Origin: Butyrivibrio sp. MB2005
Lineage (GTDB): Bacteria; Bacillota; Clostridia; Lachnospirales; Lachnospiraceae
DNA length: 64,000 nt
Assembly: GCF_000424285.1 (NCBI RefSeq)
Contig: NZ_KE384157.1
Coordinates: 219,167 to 283,166, forward strand
Reading direction: 5' to 3'
In this document: positions 18,001-26,672 of the stretch, in pieces
Position numbering within the stretch: the first letter of the stretch is position 1
Layout of the letters: each line of letters begins with the position of its first letter
Program-made: the position numbers and the translations under genes
The notes under the pieces: generated by a model
The model's input: only the letters and a program-made list of their open reading frames with translations
Database searches by the model: none
What the model was told of the DNA's origin: nothing

Positions 18001-19044
18001 TTACGCATTCCTCTTAATAAATTTGTGTTTTACCCTGTTTCTCCAATCAACTGCAGCAGGTGCCCAGTTAAAGAGCATCATTACTATAAGAACAATTGAG
18101 TAGATAAGCATTCTGTATGTATTAAGGCCTCTGAGCATCTCAGGAAGCAGATATAAAATTGCTGCTGCGATTACAGAGCCTCTGATATTTCCGATTCCGC
18201 CAAGTACCACATACACCAAAATCATGATGGATGCGTTGTAACCAAAGTACTGTGATGTAGCCGTAAGTGAAGTAATGTTATGTGAGAAAAGAACTCCGGC
18301 TGCACCTGCTATTGCTGCTGAAATTGTGAAGGCCATCATCTTGTAACGGGTTACGTTGATGCCTGCTGACTCAGCTGCAATGCTGTTGTCGCGGACAGCC
18401 ATGATTGCACGGCCATCTCTTGAATTCATCAGATTAAGTACCACGAAAAGCGCAAGTAAAAGCACAACTATAGCTATGGTAAAATTAGCATCTCTTGGAG
18501 TACCTGTGATGCCCATAGCTCCGTTAATTATTACCTGACCATCAGGTTCCATTCCAAGATCCATAACGTTATTAAGAGAAATGTGTGCTCCCTTTGAATC
18601 AACGCCAAAATAAATAGCATTGATAACGTTTTTAATGATCTCACCAAAAGCCAGGGTAACGATTGCAAGATAGTCTCCCTTAAGTCTAAGTACAGGGATA
18701 CCGATCAAAAATCCAAACAGCGCTGCCACAGCGATTCCCACAACAAATGCCATGAAAAATCTAACGGGTGTGGGAAGTGCGTTCTGTGTAAGCTTTGAAA
18801 AAATGGAGCTTGCAAAAGCGCCTATACACATAAAGCCGCAATGACCGATACTGAGCTCTCCAAGAATACCTACGCAAAGGTTAAGAGCCACAGCGATGAT
18901 CGCATAATAGGTCATGGGCACCAATAGTCCCTTTAAATGACTGGACAGATTACCAGTCTTCATAAGAATCTCCATGACCAGATACAAACCGATCACGATT
19001 CCGTATGTTATTAAATTACTCTTTATTCGCTTCTTTTCTGCCAT
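18001..19044 (-). CDS. livM: Branched-chain amino-acid ABC transporter permease LivM
   Basis: A 347-residue permease with about nine or ten membrane segments, the LivM landmark GHCGFMCIGAFASS, and VLGGIGNIRGSVIAA near the C-terminus. The ATG at 19044 follows GGAGG; an upstream TTG at 19056 overlaps that ribosome site. It works with LivH as the transmembrane pair. Two hairpins lie in the short gap to livH. Confidence 0.95.
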   Translation of the reverse strand: MAEKKRIKSNLITYGIVIGLYLVMEILMKTGNLSSHLKGLLVPMTYYAIIAVALNLCVGILGELSIGHCGFMCIGAFASSIFSKLTQNALPTPVRFFMAFVVGIAVAALFGFLIGIPVLRLKGDYLAIVTLAFGEIIKNVINAIYFGVDSKGAHISLNNVMDLGMEPDGQVIINGAMGITGTPRDANFTIAIVVLLLALFVVLNLMNSRDGRAIMAVRDNSIAAESAGINVTRYKMMAFTISAAIAGAAGVLFSHNITSLTATSQYFGYNASIMILVYVVLGGIGNIRGSVIAAAILYLLPEMLRGLNTYRMLIYSIVLIVMMLFNWAPAAVDWRNRVKHKFIKRNA

Positions 19045-19060
19045 TATTTCCTCCAATGAA

Positions 19061-19128
19061 GTTCTGCTCTCGCTACGCTCGCCAGAACAAAAGTAAACTC
19101 TGGGTTCGAAAGAACCTCACCAAGAGTT
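19061..19128. repeat. Two adjacent palindromes between livH and livM
   Basis: First, GTTCTG (19061-19066) pairs with CAGAAC (19083-19088) around a CTCGCTACGCTCG core. Second, AACTCT-GGGTTC (19096-19107) pairs with GAACCT (19112-19117) and AGAGTT (19123-19128), reaching into the livH stop codon. No T-run follows in the direction of transcription, so these look like mRNA-stability or REP-like hairpins rather than terminators. Confidence 0.5.
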
Positions 19129-20011
19129 ATACTTTTTCTTGAATTTTCTTACCTAATAAGCCTGTAGGTTTTACAAGTAATACAACGATCAAAATACCGA
19201 ACACAATGGCATCTGAAAGCTGTGATGAGATGTAGGTTCTGCTGAGAATTTCTACTATTCCAAGAACAAGTCCGCCGATCATGGCTCCGGGTATTGATCC
19301 GATACCACCAAATACGGCTGCGACGAATGCCTTGATACCGGGCATAGCACCAAGATAAGGTGAAAGTGAAGGATATGCAGAACACAAAAGCGCACCTGCT
19401 ATAGCTGCAAGAGCTGAACCGATTGCGAAGGTCAGGGAAATAGTCTTGTTTACATTGATTCCCATGAGCATTGCAGCGCCCTTATCCTCAGCAACTGCAA
19501 GCATTGCCTGCCCTTCCTTTGTTTTGTGAATAAAAAGCTGAAGAACGATAAGAATTACCACACTGGTAAGAATGGTAACTATGGTTACACCCTGGATTTT
19601 CAGATCGCCACCTGCAAAGGAAAGTCCCTGCCATGCAACCACTGATGAAAATGATTTGATATCTGCTCCGAAAATAAGAAGGGCCAGATTTTCAAGGAAA
19701 TAACTGACACCGATAGCAGTAATAAGAACAGCCAGAGGAGATGCTGCGCCTCGAAGCGGCTTGTATGCTACTTTCTCTGTGGTGACACCAAGCAGTGTAC
19801 ACAAAATCACGGCTGCGATAATTCCAACAAAAGTATTACCGCTGAGCGTAGAACAGATTGTGAATATAACATAACAGCCCACCATGATGAAATCACCGTG
19901 TGCGAAATTCAGCATCTTGGCAATTCCGTATACCATAGTGTAGCCAAGGGCAATAATCGCATATATACTGCCCAGACTCAGGCCATTGATGAGGTAAACT
20001 AAAAAACTCAT
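19127..20011 (-). CDS. livH: Branched-chain amino-acid ABC transporter permease LivH
   Basis: A 294-residue permease with about eight membrane segments; LGSIYAIIALGYTMVYGIAKMLNFAHGD-type opening and AVFGGIGSIPGAMIGGL near the end are diagnostic for LivH. The ATG at 20011 follows GGAGGAG; an in-frame TTG at 20026 overlaps that site. It is separated from livK by 140 bp containing a 10-bp hairpin. Confidence 0.95.
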   Translation of the reverse strand: MSFLVYLINGLSLGSIYAIIALGYTMVYGIAKMLNFAHGDFIMVGCYVIFTICSTLSGNTFVGIIAAVILCTLLGVTTEKVAYKPLRGAASPLAVLITAIGVSYFLENLALLIFGADIKSFSSVVAWQGLSFAGGDLKIQGVTIVTILTSVVILIVLQLFIHKTKEGQAMLAVAEDKGAAMLMGINVNKTISLTFAIGSALAAIAGALLCSAYPSLSPYLGAMPGIKAFVAAVFGGIGSIPGAMIGGLVLGIVEILSRTYISSQLSDAIVFGILIVVLLVKPTGLLGKKIQEKV

Positions 20012-20047
20012 ATACTCCTCCAACACTAAAGAAATTTCTTAAAAGAA

Positions 20048-20075
20048 CGAGGAATGCCTTTGACAGCATTCCTCG
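20048..20075 (-). terminator. Hairpin between livK and livH, likely attenuator
   Basis: A perfect 10-bp stem (CGAGGAATGC / GCATTCCTCG, 8-nt loop) followed on the minus strand by TTCTTTT. It lies after the livK stop. Such partial terminators commonly keep binding-protein mRNA in excess over permease mRNA. Confidence 0.55.
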
Positions 20076-20151
20076 CAACCTTGCGATATTATATTATACC
20101 ATGATAATTGTCAAAATGACGATAGTCATGGAGCAATTCGTATATCATGGA

Positions 20152-21366
20152 TTACTCAGCTGTTACGTAAGCACCGTCCTTGATAACAACAGCCTTAGGC
20201 TCTTTGTTAGGCTCACCGCTTGCATCCCATGTCATTGTGTCTGATGTAAGACCTGAAGCTGTGATTGTAACGATTGTGCTCTTTAAGCTCTCGCAAAGAT
20301 CGCTAACGCTCATATCAGGTGTAGCACCTGTCTCTTCAAGACACTGCTTGATTACATATACTGCATCGTAAGCATCTGCACCGAACTGGTTGGGTGTCTC
20401 ACCGAATTTATCCTGATAGTTCTTTACGTAGTTAACTGTAAGATCATCTGTTGCATCAGCTGCGAAAGGAGTAAGAAGCATAAGACCCTCTGCAAGTGAT
20501 GTGTCGAAGTTCTCAACTGTAAGGATACCATCCATACCGTCTACACCGAAGAATGTAGGAGCATAACCCATTGTGTTAGCCTGTGTAAGGATAAGTGAAG
20601 CCTCTGTGTAGTAGATAGGAAGGAATAAAAGCTCAGCGCCTGCATCCTTAGCCTTCTGAAGCTGTACAGAGAAGTCTGTCTTGGAATCTGCTGTAAACGC
20701 CTCAGCTGAAACTACTTCAAAGCCCTGGTTGGGAGCTTCCTGTGCGAATGTCTGGTAGATACCTGATGAGTAAACATCAGAGCTGTCATAGATGATACCT
20801 ACTTTAGAAGCCAGCTTGTGAGCACCGATGTACTGTGCTGATGCAAGTCCCTGGTTAGGATCTGAGAAGCATACACGGAAAACGTTGTCATAAGCTACGC
20901 AATCAGCAGCTGATGCTGAAGGTGTAAGCTGGAACATATTGTCCTCATGTGTATTCTCACTTACTGCAAGTGAGCATGCACTTGTTGTGGAACCGATAAG
21001 GAACTGCATACCCCAGTCCTTAAGTGTGTTGTAAGCATTAACTGATTTCTCTGCATTAAGCTCGTCATCCTCGCCTCTGCACTCAACCTGATATCCGTTA
21101 ATACCGCCATTAGCATTGATCTCTGCAACTGCAAGCTCGATGGAATTTGCTACTGCGTTACCGTAAGCAGCTGCGCCACCTGTAAGAGGTCCGATAGAAC
21201 CAAACTTAAATGTAGCTCCGCTTGCTGCGCCTTCAGTAGCCTCTGTTGCTGTGCTCTCACCTGCTGTAGTAGCAGTGTCCGCACCTGAGTTGCCACAGCC
21301 TGCAAGTGTTCCTGCAAGCATAGCTGCTGCAGCCATCATGCTGATAAAACTCTTCATCTTCTTCAT
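20152..21366 (-). CDS. livK: Branched-chain amino-acid ABC transporter substrate-binding lipoprotein
   Basis: A 404-residue Leu/Ile/Val-binding-type lipoprotein. The signal peptide ends LAGTLAGCGNS, a Thr/Ala/Ser/Glu-rich linker follows, then KFGSIGPLTGGAAAYGNAV opens the periplasmic-binding-protein type 1 fold that runs to the C-terminus. First gene of the livKHMGF operon. Ribosome site GAGGAGG is present and a palindromic operator overlaps the promoter. The ligand is probably branched-chain amino acids, but family members also bind amides or other amino acids. Confidence 0.94.
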   Translation of the reverse strand: MKKMKSFISMMAAAAMLAGTLAGCGNSGADTATTAGESTATEATEGAASGATFKFGSIGPLTGGAAAYGNAVANSIELAVAEINANGGINGYQVECRGEDDELNAEKSVNAYNTLKDWGMQFLIGSTTSACSLAVSENTHEDNMFQLTPSASAADCVAYDNVFRVCFSDPNQGLASAQYIGAHKLASKVGIIYDSSDVYSSGIYQTFAQEAPNQGFEVVSAEAFTADSKTDFSVQLQKAKDAGAELLFLPIYYTEASLILTQANTMGYAPTFFGVDGMDGILTVENFDTSLAEGLMLLTPFAADATDDLTVNYVKNYQDKFGETPNQFGADAYDAVYVIKQCLEETGATPDMSVSDLCESLKSTIVTITASGLTSDTMTWDASGEPNKEPKAVVIKDGAYVTAE

Positions 21367-21388
21367 AATGTAATCCTCCTCGTCTAAA

Positions 21389-21443
21389 TCGTATTGAATT
21401 ATACGACTTTTTCAACACTGTATACATAAAATACATGTATACA
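21389..21443 (-). promoter_or_regulatory. livK promoter with perfect palindromic operator
   Basis: TATAAT (minus strand, 21398-21403) lies about 30 bp upstream of the livK start. Upstream of it is a perfect 9-bp inverted repeat TGTATACAT / ATGTATACA (21419-21427 and 21435-21443, 7-nt spacer), covering the expected -35 region. A second 6-bp pair (TCGTAT / ATACGA, 21389-21406) surrounds the -10 box. GTATAC-centred palindromes are typical of GntR-class repressors; the regulator here is not known. Confidence 0.55.
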
Positions 21444-21507
21444 ATAATTGTTATTTGATACTTTAAAGTAGTACAGTGAAAATGTCAAGAAATTATATGT
21501 CATTTAA

Positions 21508-21561
21508 AAAACTTCCCACACTGGAAGGAACGCCCGTGGCCCTTCCAGTGTGGGAAGTTTT
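21508..21561 (-). terminator. Strong terminator of radA
   Basis: A stem of about 18-20 bp (ACTTCCCACACTGGAAGG and its complement, 21511-21528 with 21541-21558) followed on the minus strand by a run of T. It begins a few bases after the radA stop codon. Confidence 0.9.
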
Positions 21562-21564
21562 GAT

Positions 21565-22956
21565 TCATTTAATCATTGAAACGGCTTCCTGGACTGAGGA
21601 AACGCCGATGAGTTCTATTCCTTTGAAGGACTTTTTGTATTTATCTGCAACTGCCTTGGGGACTATGCAGGTCTTAAAGCCAAGGCGCTGCGCCTCTGAT
21701 ATGCGGACATCAGGCATATTTACGGAGCGCACCTCTCCTGATAAACCTACCTCTCCAAAGGCTATGACATCATCAGGAATCGGTCTGTTTCTGAAGCTTG
21801 ATACTATTGCCATGCACATGGAAAGATCAAGGGCAGGCTCTATCAGCTTCATGCCGCCTGCAAGATTTATGTAGCAGTCATAGGATGATAGCTCAAGGCC
21901 TACGCGCTTTTCCATAACGGCCATGAGAAGATTTACCTTATTATAGTCCGTGCCGTTAGCCTGTCTTCTTGGAAAATTAAAATTGGTATGGCTTACAAGG
22001 GCCTGAATCTCTATAAGAATAGGTCTTGTGCCCTCTACGGAGCAGGTAACAACTGAGCCGCTGGCATTCTCAGGTTTTCCTTCAAGCATGAACTCGGAAG
22101 GATTCTCAACCTCAACAAGGCCCTCGCTTCGCATCTCAAAAACACCGATCTCATTAGTGGAACCGAATCTGTTTTTCACTGCTCTGAGTATTCTATAGGA
22201 AGCGTGTCTGTCACCCTCGAAATAAAGAACAGTATCAACCATGTGCTCCAGGACTCTGGGCCCTGCAACCGTTCCTTCTTTTGTTACATGACCTACTATG
22301 AAAATTGAAATGCCAAGCTGCTTTCCAATTCTCATAAGTACGCCTGTGGACTCTCTGACCTGTGATACGCTACCTGGAGCCGATGATACATTCTCATTGA
22401 ACATAGTCTGAATGGAATCAATGATAACAACTTCAGGTGCATGCCTTCTTATGGTCTCTTCGATTGTGCCAAGATCTGTCTCGCACAGAAGCTCCATATT
22501 ATCTGTAAACTCACCGATCCTATTGGCACGAAGCTTTATCTGCTGAAGTGATTCCTCACCTGATATGTACAGAACCTTCCTCTTATCCGCAGCAAGAAGT
22601 CTCGCTGTCTGAAGCAGAAGGGTTGACTTACCTATTCCGGGGTCACCGCCAACAAGAGTAAGAGATCCCTTAACCAGACCTCCTCCGAGAACTCTGTTTA
22701 ACTCTCCTATATGAGTATCATATCTGTCTTCTTCATTCAGTGTGATTTCAGACAGCTTCATGGGTTTATTTACGTTATCACCTGCTCCGAGTCCGCGAGC
22801 CGAACTTGCCTTAGAAGTCTTCCCTGTTACGGAGGGCTTTATAACCTCCTCCACGAAGGTATTCCATTCTTTACAACCGGGGCACTGTCCCATCCACTTG
22901 GAGGATTCATACCCACAGCTCTGACAATAAAAAACTGATTTTACTTTAGTTGCCAT
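21565..22956 (-). CDS. radA: DNA repair protein RadA
   Basis: A 463-residue RadA/Sms ATPase that promotes branch migration in recombinational repair. The zinc finger CQSCGYESSKWMGQCPGC is at residues 11-28. Walker A GGDPGIGKSTLLLQ is near 95, the RadA-specific KNRFGSTNE near 257, and the C-terminal Lon-like domain contains DLSMCMAIVSS. Length is typical. An AAAGGAAG ribosome site is present. It is followed by a strong terminator. Confidence 0.97.
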   Translation of the reverse strand: MATKVKSVFYCQSCGYESSKWMGQCPGCKEWNTFVEEVIKPSVTGKTSKASSARGLGAGDNVNKPMKLSEITLNEEDRYDTHIGELNRVLGGGLVKGSLTLVGGDPGIGKSTLLLQTARLLAADKRKVLYISGEESLQQIKLRANRIGEFTDNMELLCETDLGTIEETIRRHAPEVVIIDSIQTMFNENVSSAPGSVSQVRESTGVLMRIGKQLGISIFIVGHVTKEGTVAGPRVLEHMVDTVLYFEGDRHASYRILRAVKNRFGSTNEIGVFEMRSEGLVEVENPSEFMLEGKPENASGSVVTCSVEGTRPILIEIQALVSHTNFNFPRRQANGTDYNKVNLLMAVMEKRVGLELSSYDCYINLAGGMKLIEPALDLSMCMAIVSSFRNRPIPDDVIAFGEVGLSGEVRSVNMPDVRISEAQRLGFKTCIVPKAVADKYKKSFKGIELIGVSSVQEAVSMIK

Positions 22957-23033
22957 ATTCTTCCTTTAATCTACTTCAGTTAACCGTTATTTAAAATTTT
23001 AGCTAAAGCGCAGTCTAAGCGCAATGCGTTTCC

Positions 23034-23065
23034 AAAAAAAGAGACTGCATCAAAAATGCAGCCTC
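23034..23065 (-). terminator. Terminator of the 135-residue unknown gene
   Basis: GAGGCTGCAT / ATGCAGTCTC stem with a 5-nt loop followed on the minus strand by seven T, just downstream of the stop codon at 23074. Confidence 0.85.
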
Positions 23066-23073
23066 CAAAATAT

Positions 23074-23481
23074 TTACTTGTGAATATCAACCTTAACAGG
23101 TGCCTGACCCAGTGCAACACTGAAGTTCAGTTTACCGCCAACCCCGGTCTTCATAGGTCCAATGTTTTTCCCATCTACAATTACGTGGTACTCTGCGTTT
23201 TCCTCAAGGCCCACGGTGATCTGGGCATCTCCCGGACCATCTACCTCAAAAGTGATTCCTTTCTCACTCTCCTTAAATCCTGTAACCGCGGTTCCGGGAA
23301 CAGATTCGTAAAGGAACATGTCATTTTGCTCAAGCTTGGTAATGTCCTTATAAGTCTTGACCTTCAAAATATTACCATCAAATTTGAAGTCCTCAAGCTT
23401 TTTCTTCTCCGGAAGTTCGTAATTACCAAAGCTGATGGTTCCATCTGATTCTGCCCTAAGTAACTGTTCTACGACAGCCAT
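23074..23481 (-). CDS. Conserved-looking small protein of unknown function
   Basis: A 135-residue soluble protein with no signal peptide or membrane segment. It opens MAVVEQLLRAESDGTISFGN and is rich in short beta-strand-like stretches separated by Gly and charged residues (for example GPGDAQITVGLEENAEYHVI), suggesting a beta-sandwich. It has a good ribosome site (CAGGAGG) and its own terminator, so it is likely a monocistronic gene between clpC and radA. I do not recognise a function. Confidence 0.8.
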   Translation of the reverse strand: MAVVEQLLRAESDGTISFGNYELPEKKKLEDFKFDGNILKVKTYKDITKLEQNDMFLYESVPGTAVTGFKESEKGITFEVDGPGDAQITVGLEENAEYHVIVDGKNIGPMKTGVGGKLNFSVALGQAPVKVDIHK

Positions 23482-23572
23482 TTTATACCTCCTGTTTATG
23501 TAAAAAAAGTGATGGTTAATCTTCTTCTATTATAAGGCATTAGTACCTATATTTTTATTAAATATTTATGAA

Positions 23573-26122
23573 TCATTTCGACTTTTTGGACACTGATTTT
23601 CTTGCAGTAGTTTTCTTTGCAGCAGGCTTACGGGTAGTGGTTTTAGCAGCTGTGGTTTTGGCTGTCGCACTCTTTCCTGCCGGTGCCTTCTGGGTAAAAG
23701 TAACCTTGTTATCCTTAAGTCCTATAGTCACGTCATGGTCGCGCTTGATATTTCCTCTAAGAAGCTCTTCCGCCATAGCATCCTCGATAACGGACTGGAT
23801 GGCTCTCTTAAGGGGTCTTGCACCCATCTTGGGATCTGAATACTTCTTTACAAGGAACTGCTTAACAGCAGGCTGCATGGTCAGATTGATTCCAAGTTGC
23901 TCCTTACATCTCTTGCTGAGGTTCTTGCTAAGAAGTGTGACGATCTCCATCATCTCCTTCTCATTAAGAGGATGGAATACCATGATCTCATCGATACGGT
24001 TAATGAATTCAGGCTTGAAAAGTTTCTTAACCTCTTCCATAACGCCGCTCTTCATGGTCTCATAGTCCTTCTTCTCATCGGAAGCGGAATCAAAACCAAG
24101 CTTCTTGGGCTCTACGATCCTCTGAGCACCTACGTTGGAGGTCATGATGAGAATCGTATTCTTGAAGCTGACCTTTCTGCCCTTGGCATCTGTTATATGA
24201 CCATCGTCAAGTACCTGCAAAAGTACATTGAAAACATCGGGATGAGCTTTCTCTATCTCATCAAAAAGGATTACGGAATAAGGATGTCTTCTGACCTTCT
24301 CGCTGAGCTGACCACCCTCATCATATCCAACATATCCCGGAGGTGATCCGATCATCTTGGATACGGAATGACCTTCCATGTACTCTGACATATCTACTCT
24401 GATAAGTGCATTCTCATCGCCAAACATAGCCTCGGCAAGAGCCTTGGACAGCTCAGTCTTACCTACACCTGTAGGTCCAAGGAAAAGGAATGAACCGATT
24501 GGTCTGTTTGGATCCTGAAGCCCCACACGTCCTCTTCTGATAGCCTTGGATACAGCAACAACCGCATCCTCCTGACCAATTACTCTCTGATGAAGTATGT
24601 TCTCCAGCTTAAGCAGTCTGTCTGATTCCTTCTCTGCAATCTTCTTAACAGGAATCTTGGTCCACATTGCAACTACTTCTGCAATGTCATTCTCATTAAC
24701 CACAAAGTCTGCGTTTTTCTCTCTCTTGGATTCCTTTGCTTTCTTGCGGTTATATTTCTTGATGAGCTCTTCCTGCTCTCTGTGAACTCTGCCTGCTCCG
24801 GCAAAGTCTTCCTGAGCAAGAAGCTCCTCAACCTTGGTATCCATTGCACGGATCTCAGCTTCCATCTCGCGAAGTCCGGAAGGCGAGCCTGTAAGTCTAA
24901 GGCGCACTGCTGAGCATGCTTCATCAATAAGGTCAATTGCCTTATCGGGAAGGTTTCTGTCGTTTATATATCTGCTGCTGAGGTCAACAGCTGCCTGAAC
25001 TGCCTCAGGTGTAACCTTTACATGATGATGCTCTTCATACTTGTGAACGATACCGTTCATGATGGCAAGAGTCTCATCCCTGTCGGGTTCCTCGACGTTA
25101 ACGGGCTGGAAACGTCTCTCAAGAGCCGCATCCTTCTCAACATATTTGCGGTACTCAGTGATGGTGGTGGCACCGATCATCTGAATCTCTCCTCTTGCAA
25201 GGGAGGGCTTTAAAATATTGGAAGCATCAATAGCACCTTCTGCGCCGCCCGCTCCGATAAGTGTATGCATCTCATCTACGAAAAGAATAATGTTGCCATC
25301 ATCAATAACCTCTCTGATGACCTTCTTGATTCTCTCCTCGAACTCACCTCTGTACTTGGAACCTGCGATCATTCCTGACAGATCCAGTGTAAGAAGTCTC
25401 TTATTCTGTACTGTAAAAGGGACATCTCCCCTTACTATTCTCTGGGCAAGGCCCTCTACAACCGCAGTTTTACCTACGCCTGGTTCACCGATAAGACATG
25501 GATTATTCTTGGTTCTGCGGCTAAGAATCTGAATCACACGTTGAATCTCATTCTCTCTTCCGATAATGGGATCAAGCTTATCTGCTGCGGCAAGAGCCGT
25601 AAGATCTCTGCTGTACTGCTCAAGGGTTGATGCCTTCTTTTTGCCATTCTGTTTTCTTCCAAGGTCCTCTTTTACAAGAGCTGCGTCCTCGCCCATGGCA
25701 GCAAGAGTCTCAGCATAAACCTTCTGAATGGATACGTTAAGTGTGCCGATAAGACGCACCGCCACATTCTCGCCTTCCTTAATAAGAGCCAGAAGAATGT
25801 GCTCTGTTCCTGTCTTCTCAGCATGAAAACGATCTGCCTGTCTGTGAGCTTCCTCAAGGACACTCTCAGCCCTTGGTGAAAAGCCTTCTTTATCGAGAAC
25901 GGTAAGATTGCCGCCCTCTACGATCAAATCCTTGATGATATCCATCATCTTGTCTTCGTTTATGCCATTATCAATAAGTATTCTTGAAGCCACGCAGTCC
26001 TCAGTGCGGATAAGTCCCAGTAAAAGGTGCTCTGTACCCACATAATTGAGCTTCAGGCTTCTGGCTGTTTTCCTGGCCTGTTTTAAAGCATATTCGGCCT
26101 TCTCTGTGTATTCCTTATTCAA
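23573..26122 (-). CDS. clpC: ClpC-type ATP-dependent unfoldase with basic tail
   Basis: An 849-residue Hsp100 ATPase that unfolds proteins for ClpP. Residues 1-145 carry two Clp-N repeats. The first AAA domain has GEPGVGKTA and VDEMHTLIGAGG; a UVR-like helical linker lies near 410-450; the second AAA domain has GPTGVGKTE and GSPPGYVGYDEGG. The start is TTG at 26122, with GGAGGG 8 nt upstream. After about residue 810 the protein ends in a Lys/Ala/Thr-rich repeat tail (KKTTARKSVSKKSK), unlike typical ClpC and reminiscent of histone-H1-like tails. No ctsR, mcsA or mcsB adjoins it; a GntR-type regulator is 23 nt upstream instead. Confidence 0.95.
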   Translation of the reverse strand: MNKEYTEKAEYALKQARKTARSLKLNYVGTEHLLLGLIRTEDCVASRILIDNGINEDKMMDIIKDLIVEGGNLTVLDKEGFSPRAESVLEEAHRQADRFHAEKTGTEHILLALIKEGENVAVRLIGTLNVSIQKVYAETLAAMGEDAALVKEDLGRKQNGKKKASTLEQYSRDLTALAAADKLDPIIGRENEIQRVIQILSRRTKNNPCLIGEPGVGKTAVVEGLAQRIVRGDVPFTVQNKRLLTLDLSGMIAGSKYRGEFEERIKKVIREVIDDGNIILFVDEMHTLIGAGGAEGAIDASNILKPSLARGEIQMIGATTITEYRKYVEKDAALERRFQPVNVEEPDRDETLAIMNGIVHKYEEHHHVKVTPEAVQAAVDLSSRYINDRNLPDKAIDLIDEACSAVRLRLTGSPSGLREMEAEIRAMDTKVEELLAQEDFAGAGRVHREQEELIKKYNRKKAKESKREKNADFVVNENDIAEVVAMWTKIPVKKIAEKESDRLLKLENILHQRVIGQEDAVVAVSKAIRRGRVGLQDPNRPIGSFLFLGPTGVGKTELSKALAEAMFGDENALIRVDMSEYMEGHSVSKMIGSPPGYVGYDEGGQLSEKVRRHPYSVILFDEIEKAHPDVFNVLLQVLDDGHITDAKGRKVSFKNTILIMTSNVGAQRIVEPKKLGFDSASDEKKDYETMKSGVMEEVKKLFKPEFINRIDEIMVFHPLNEKEMMEIVTLLSKNLSKRCKEQLGINLTMQPAVKQFLVKKYSDPKMGARPLKRAIQSVIEDAMAEELLRGNIKRDHDVTIGLKDNKVTFTQKAPAGKSATAKTTAAKTTTRKPAAKKTTARKSVSKKSK

Positions 26123-26145
26123 TCTGAATACCCTCCTGTCAAATA

Positions 26146-26520
26146 TTAAATGTCACCGTAATCTGCATATATCTCGTCAATCAGTTCATGTATCTCCTGT
26201 CTTGAAACTCCCTTACACGTAGCTCTGGCAAGAACGACACTGAGCATATCATGTGCCTCCCTCAGGGCCTCAAGCTTGTTCAGAGAAGTTGCAATAATGG
26301 CACCTCTTCTCCTGTCAATCTTCACAAAGCCTTCCTGCTGCAAAATCGAGTAAGCCTTGTTAACCGTATGCATATTTATTCCAATGGTATCTGCAAGCTG
26401 ACGTACGCTGGGAAGCTGATCTCCCTCACGGAACTGAGACGTGGCAATGCCCAAAATAATCTGATTGCAGAGCTGAACATAGATAGCTTCATCACTGTTA
26501 AAATCAATCTGTATTATCAT
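26146..26520 (-). CDS. GntR-family (YtrA-type) transcriptional regulator
   Basis: A 124-residue short GntR regulator. Residues 1-75 are the winged helix (QFREGDQLPSVRQLADTIGINMHTVNKAYSILQQEGFV), followed by only a short helical tail, which defines the YtrA subgroup. Ribosome site GGAGG sits just upstream of the ATG. It is immediately upstream of clpC in the same direction, so it probably controls clpC expression or its own operon (inference). Confidence 0.9.
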   Translation of the reverse strand: MIIQIDFNSDEAIYVQLCNQIILGIATSQFREGDQLPSVRQLADTIGINMHTVNKAYSILQQEGFVKIDRRRGAIIATSLNKLEALREAHDMLSVVLARATCKGVSRQEIHELIDEIYADYGDI

Positions 26521-26579
26521 GATGCCTCCTTCCGTTGCTGTGATATATCAAGTATAACAGACAAGGCTATAAAGTCAAT

Positions 26580-26612
26580 TAAAATAAAATAGGATTTCGC
26601 TTGCGAAATCCT
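26580..26612 (-). terminator. Second hairpin terminator downstream of the SH3 gene
   Basis: AGGATTTCG / CGAAATCCT, 9-bp stem with CTTG/CAAG loop, followed on the minus strand by ATTTTATTTT. It backs up the stronger terminator at 26625. Confidence 0.6.
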
Positions 26613-26624
26613 CGCGCGTATGAT

Positions 26625-26656
26625 AAAAAACCGACCGGTTAGCGAAAACCGGTCGG
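26625..26656 (-). terminator. Terminator of the SH3-domain gene
   Basis: CCGACCGGTT / AACCGGTCGG, 10-bp stem with a 6-nt loop, followed by six T on the minus strand, 17 nt past the stop codon at 26673. Confidence 0.9.
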
Positions 26657-26672
26657 CCTATCATATCATGAT

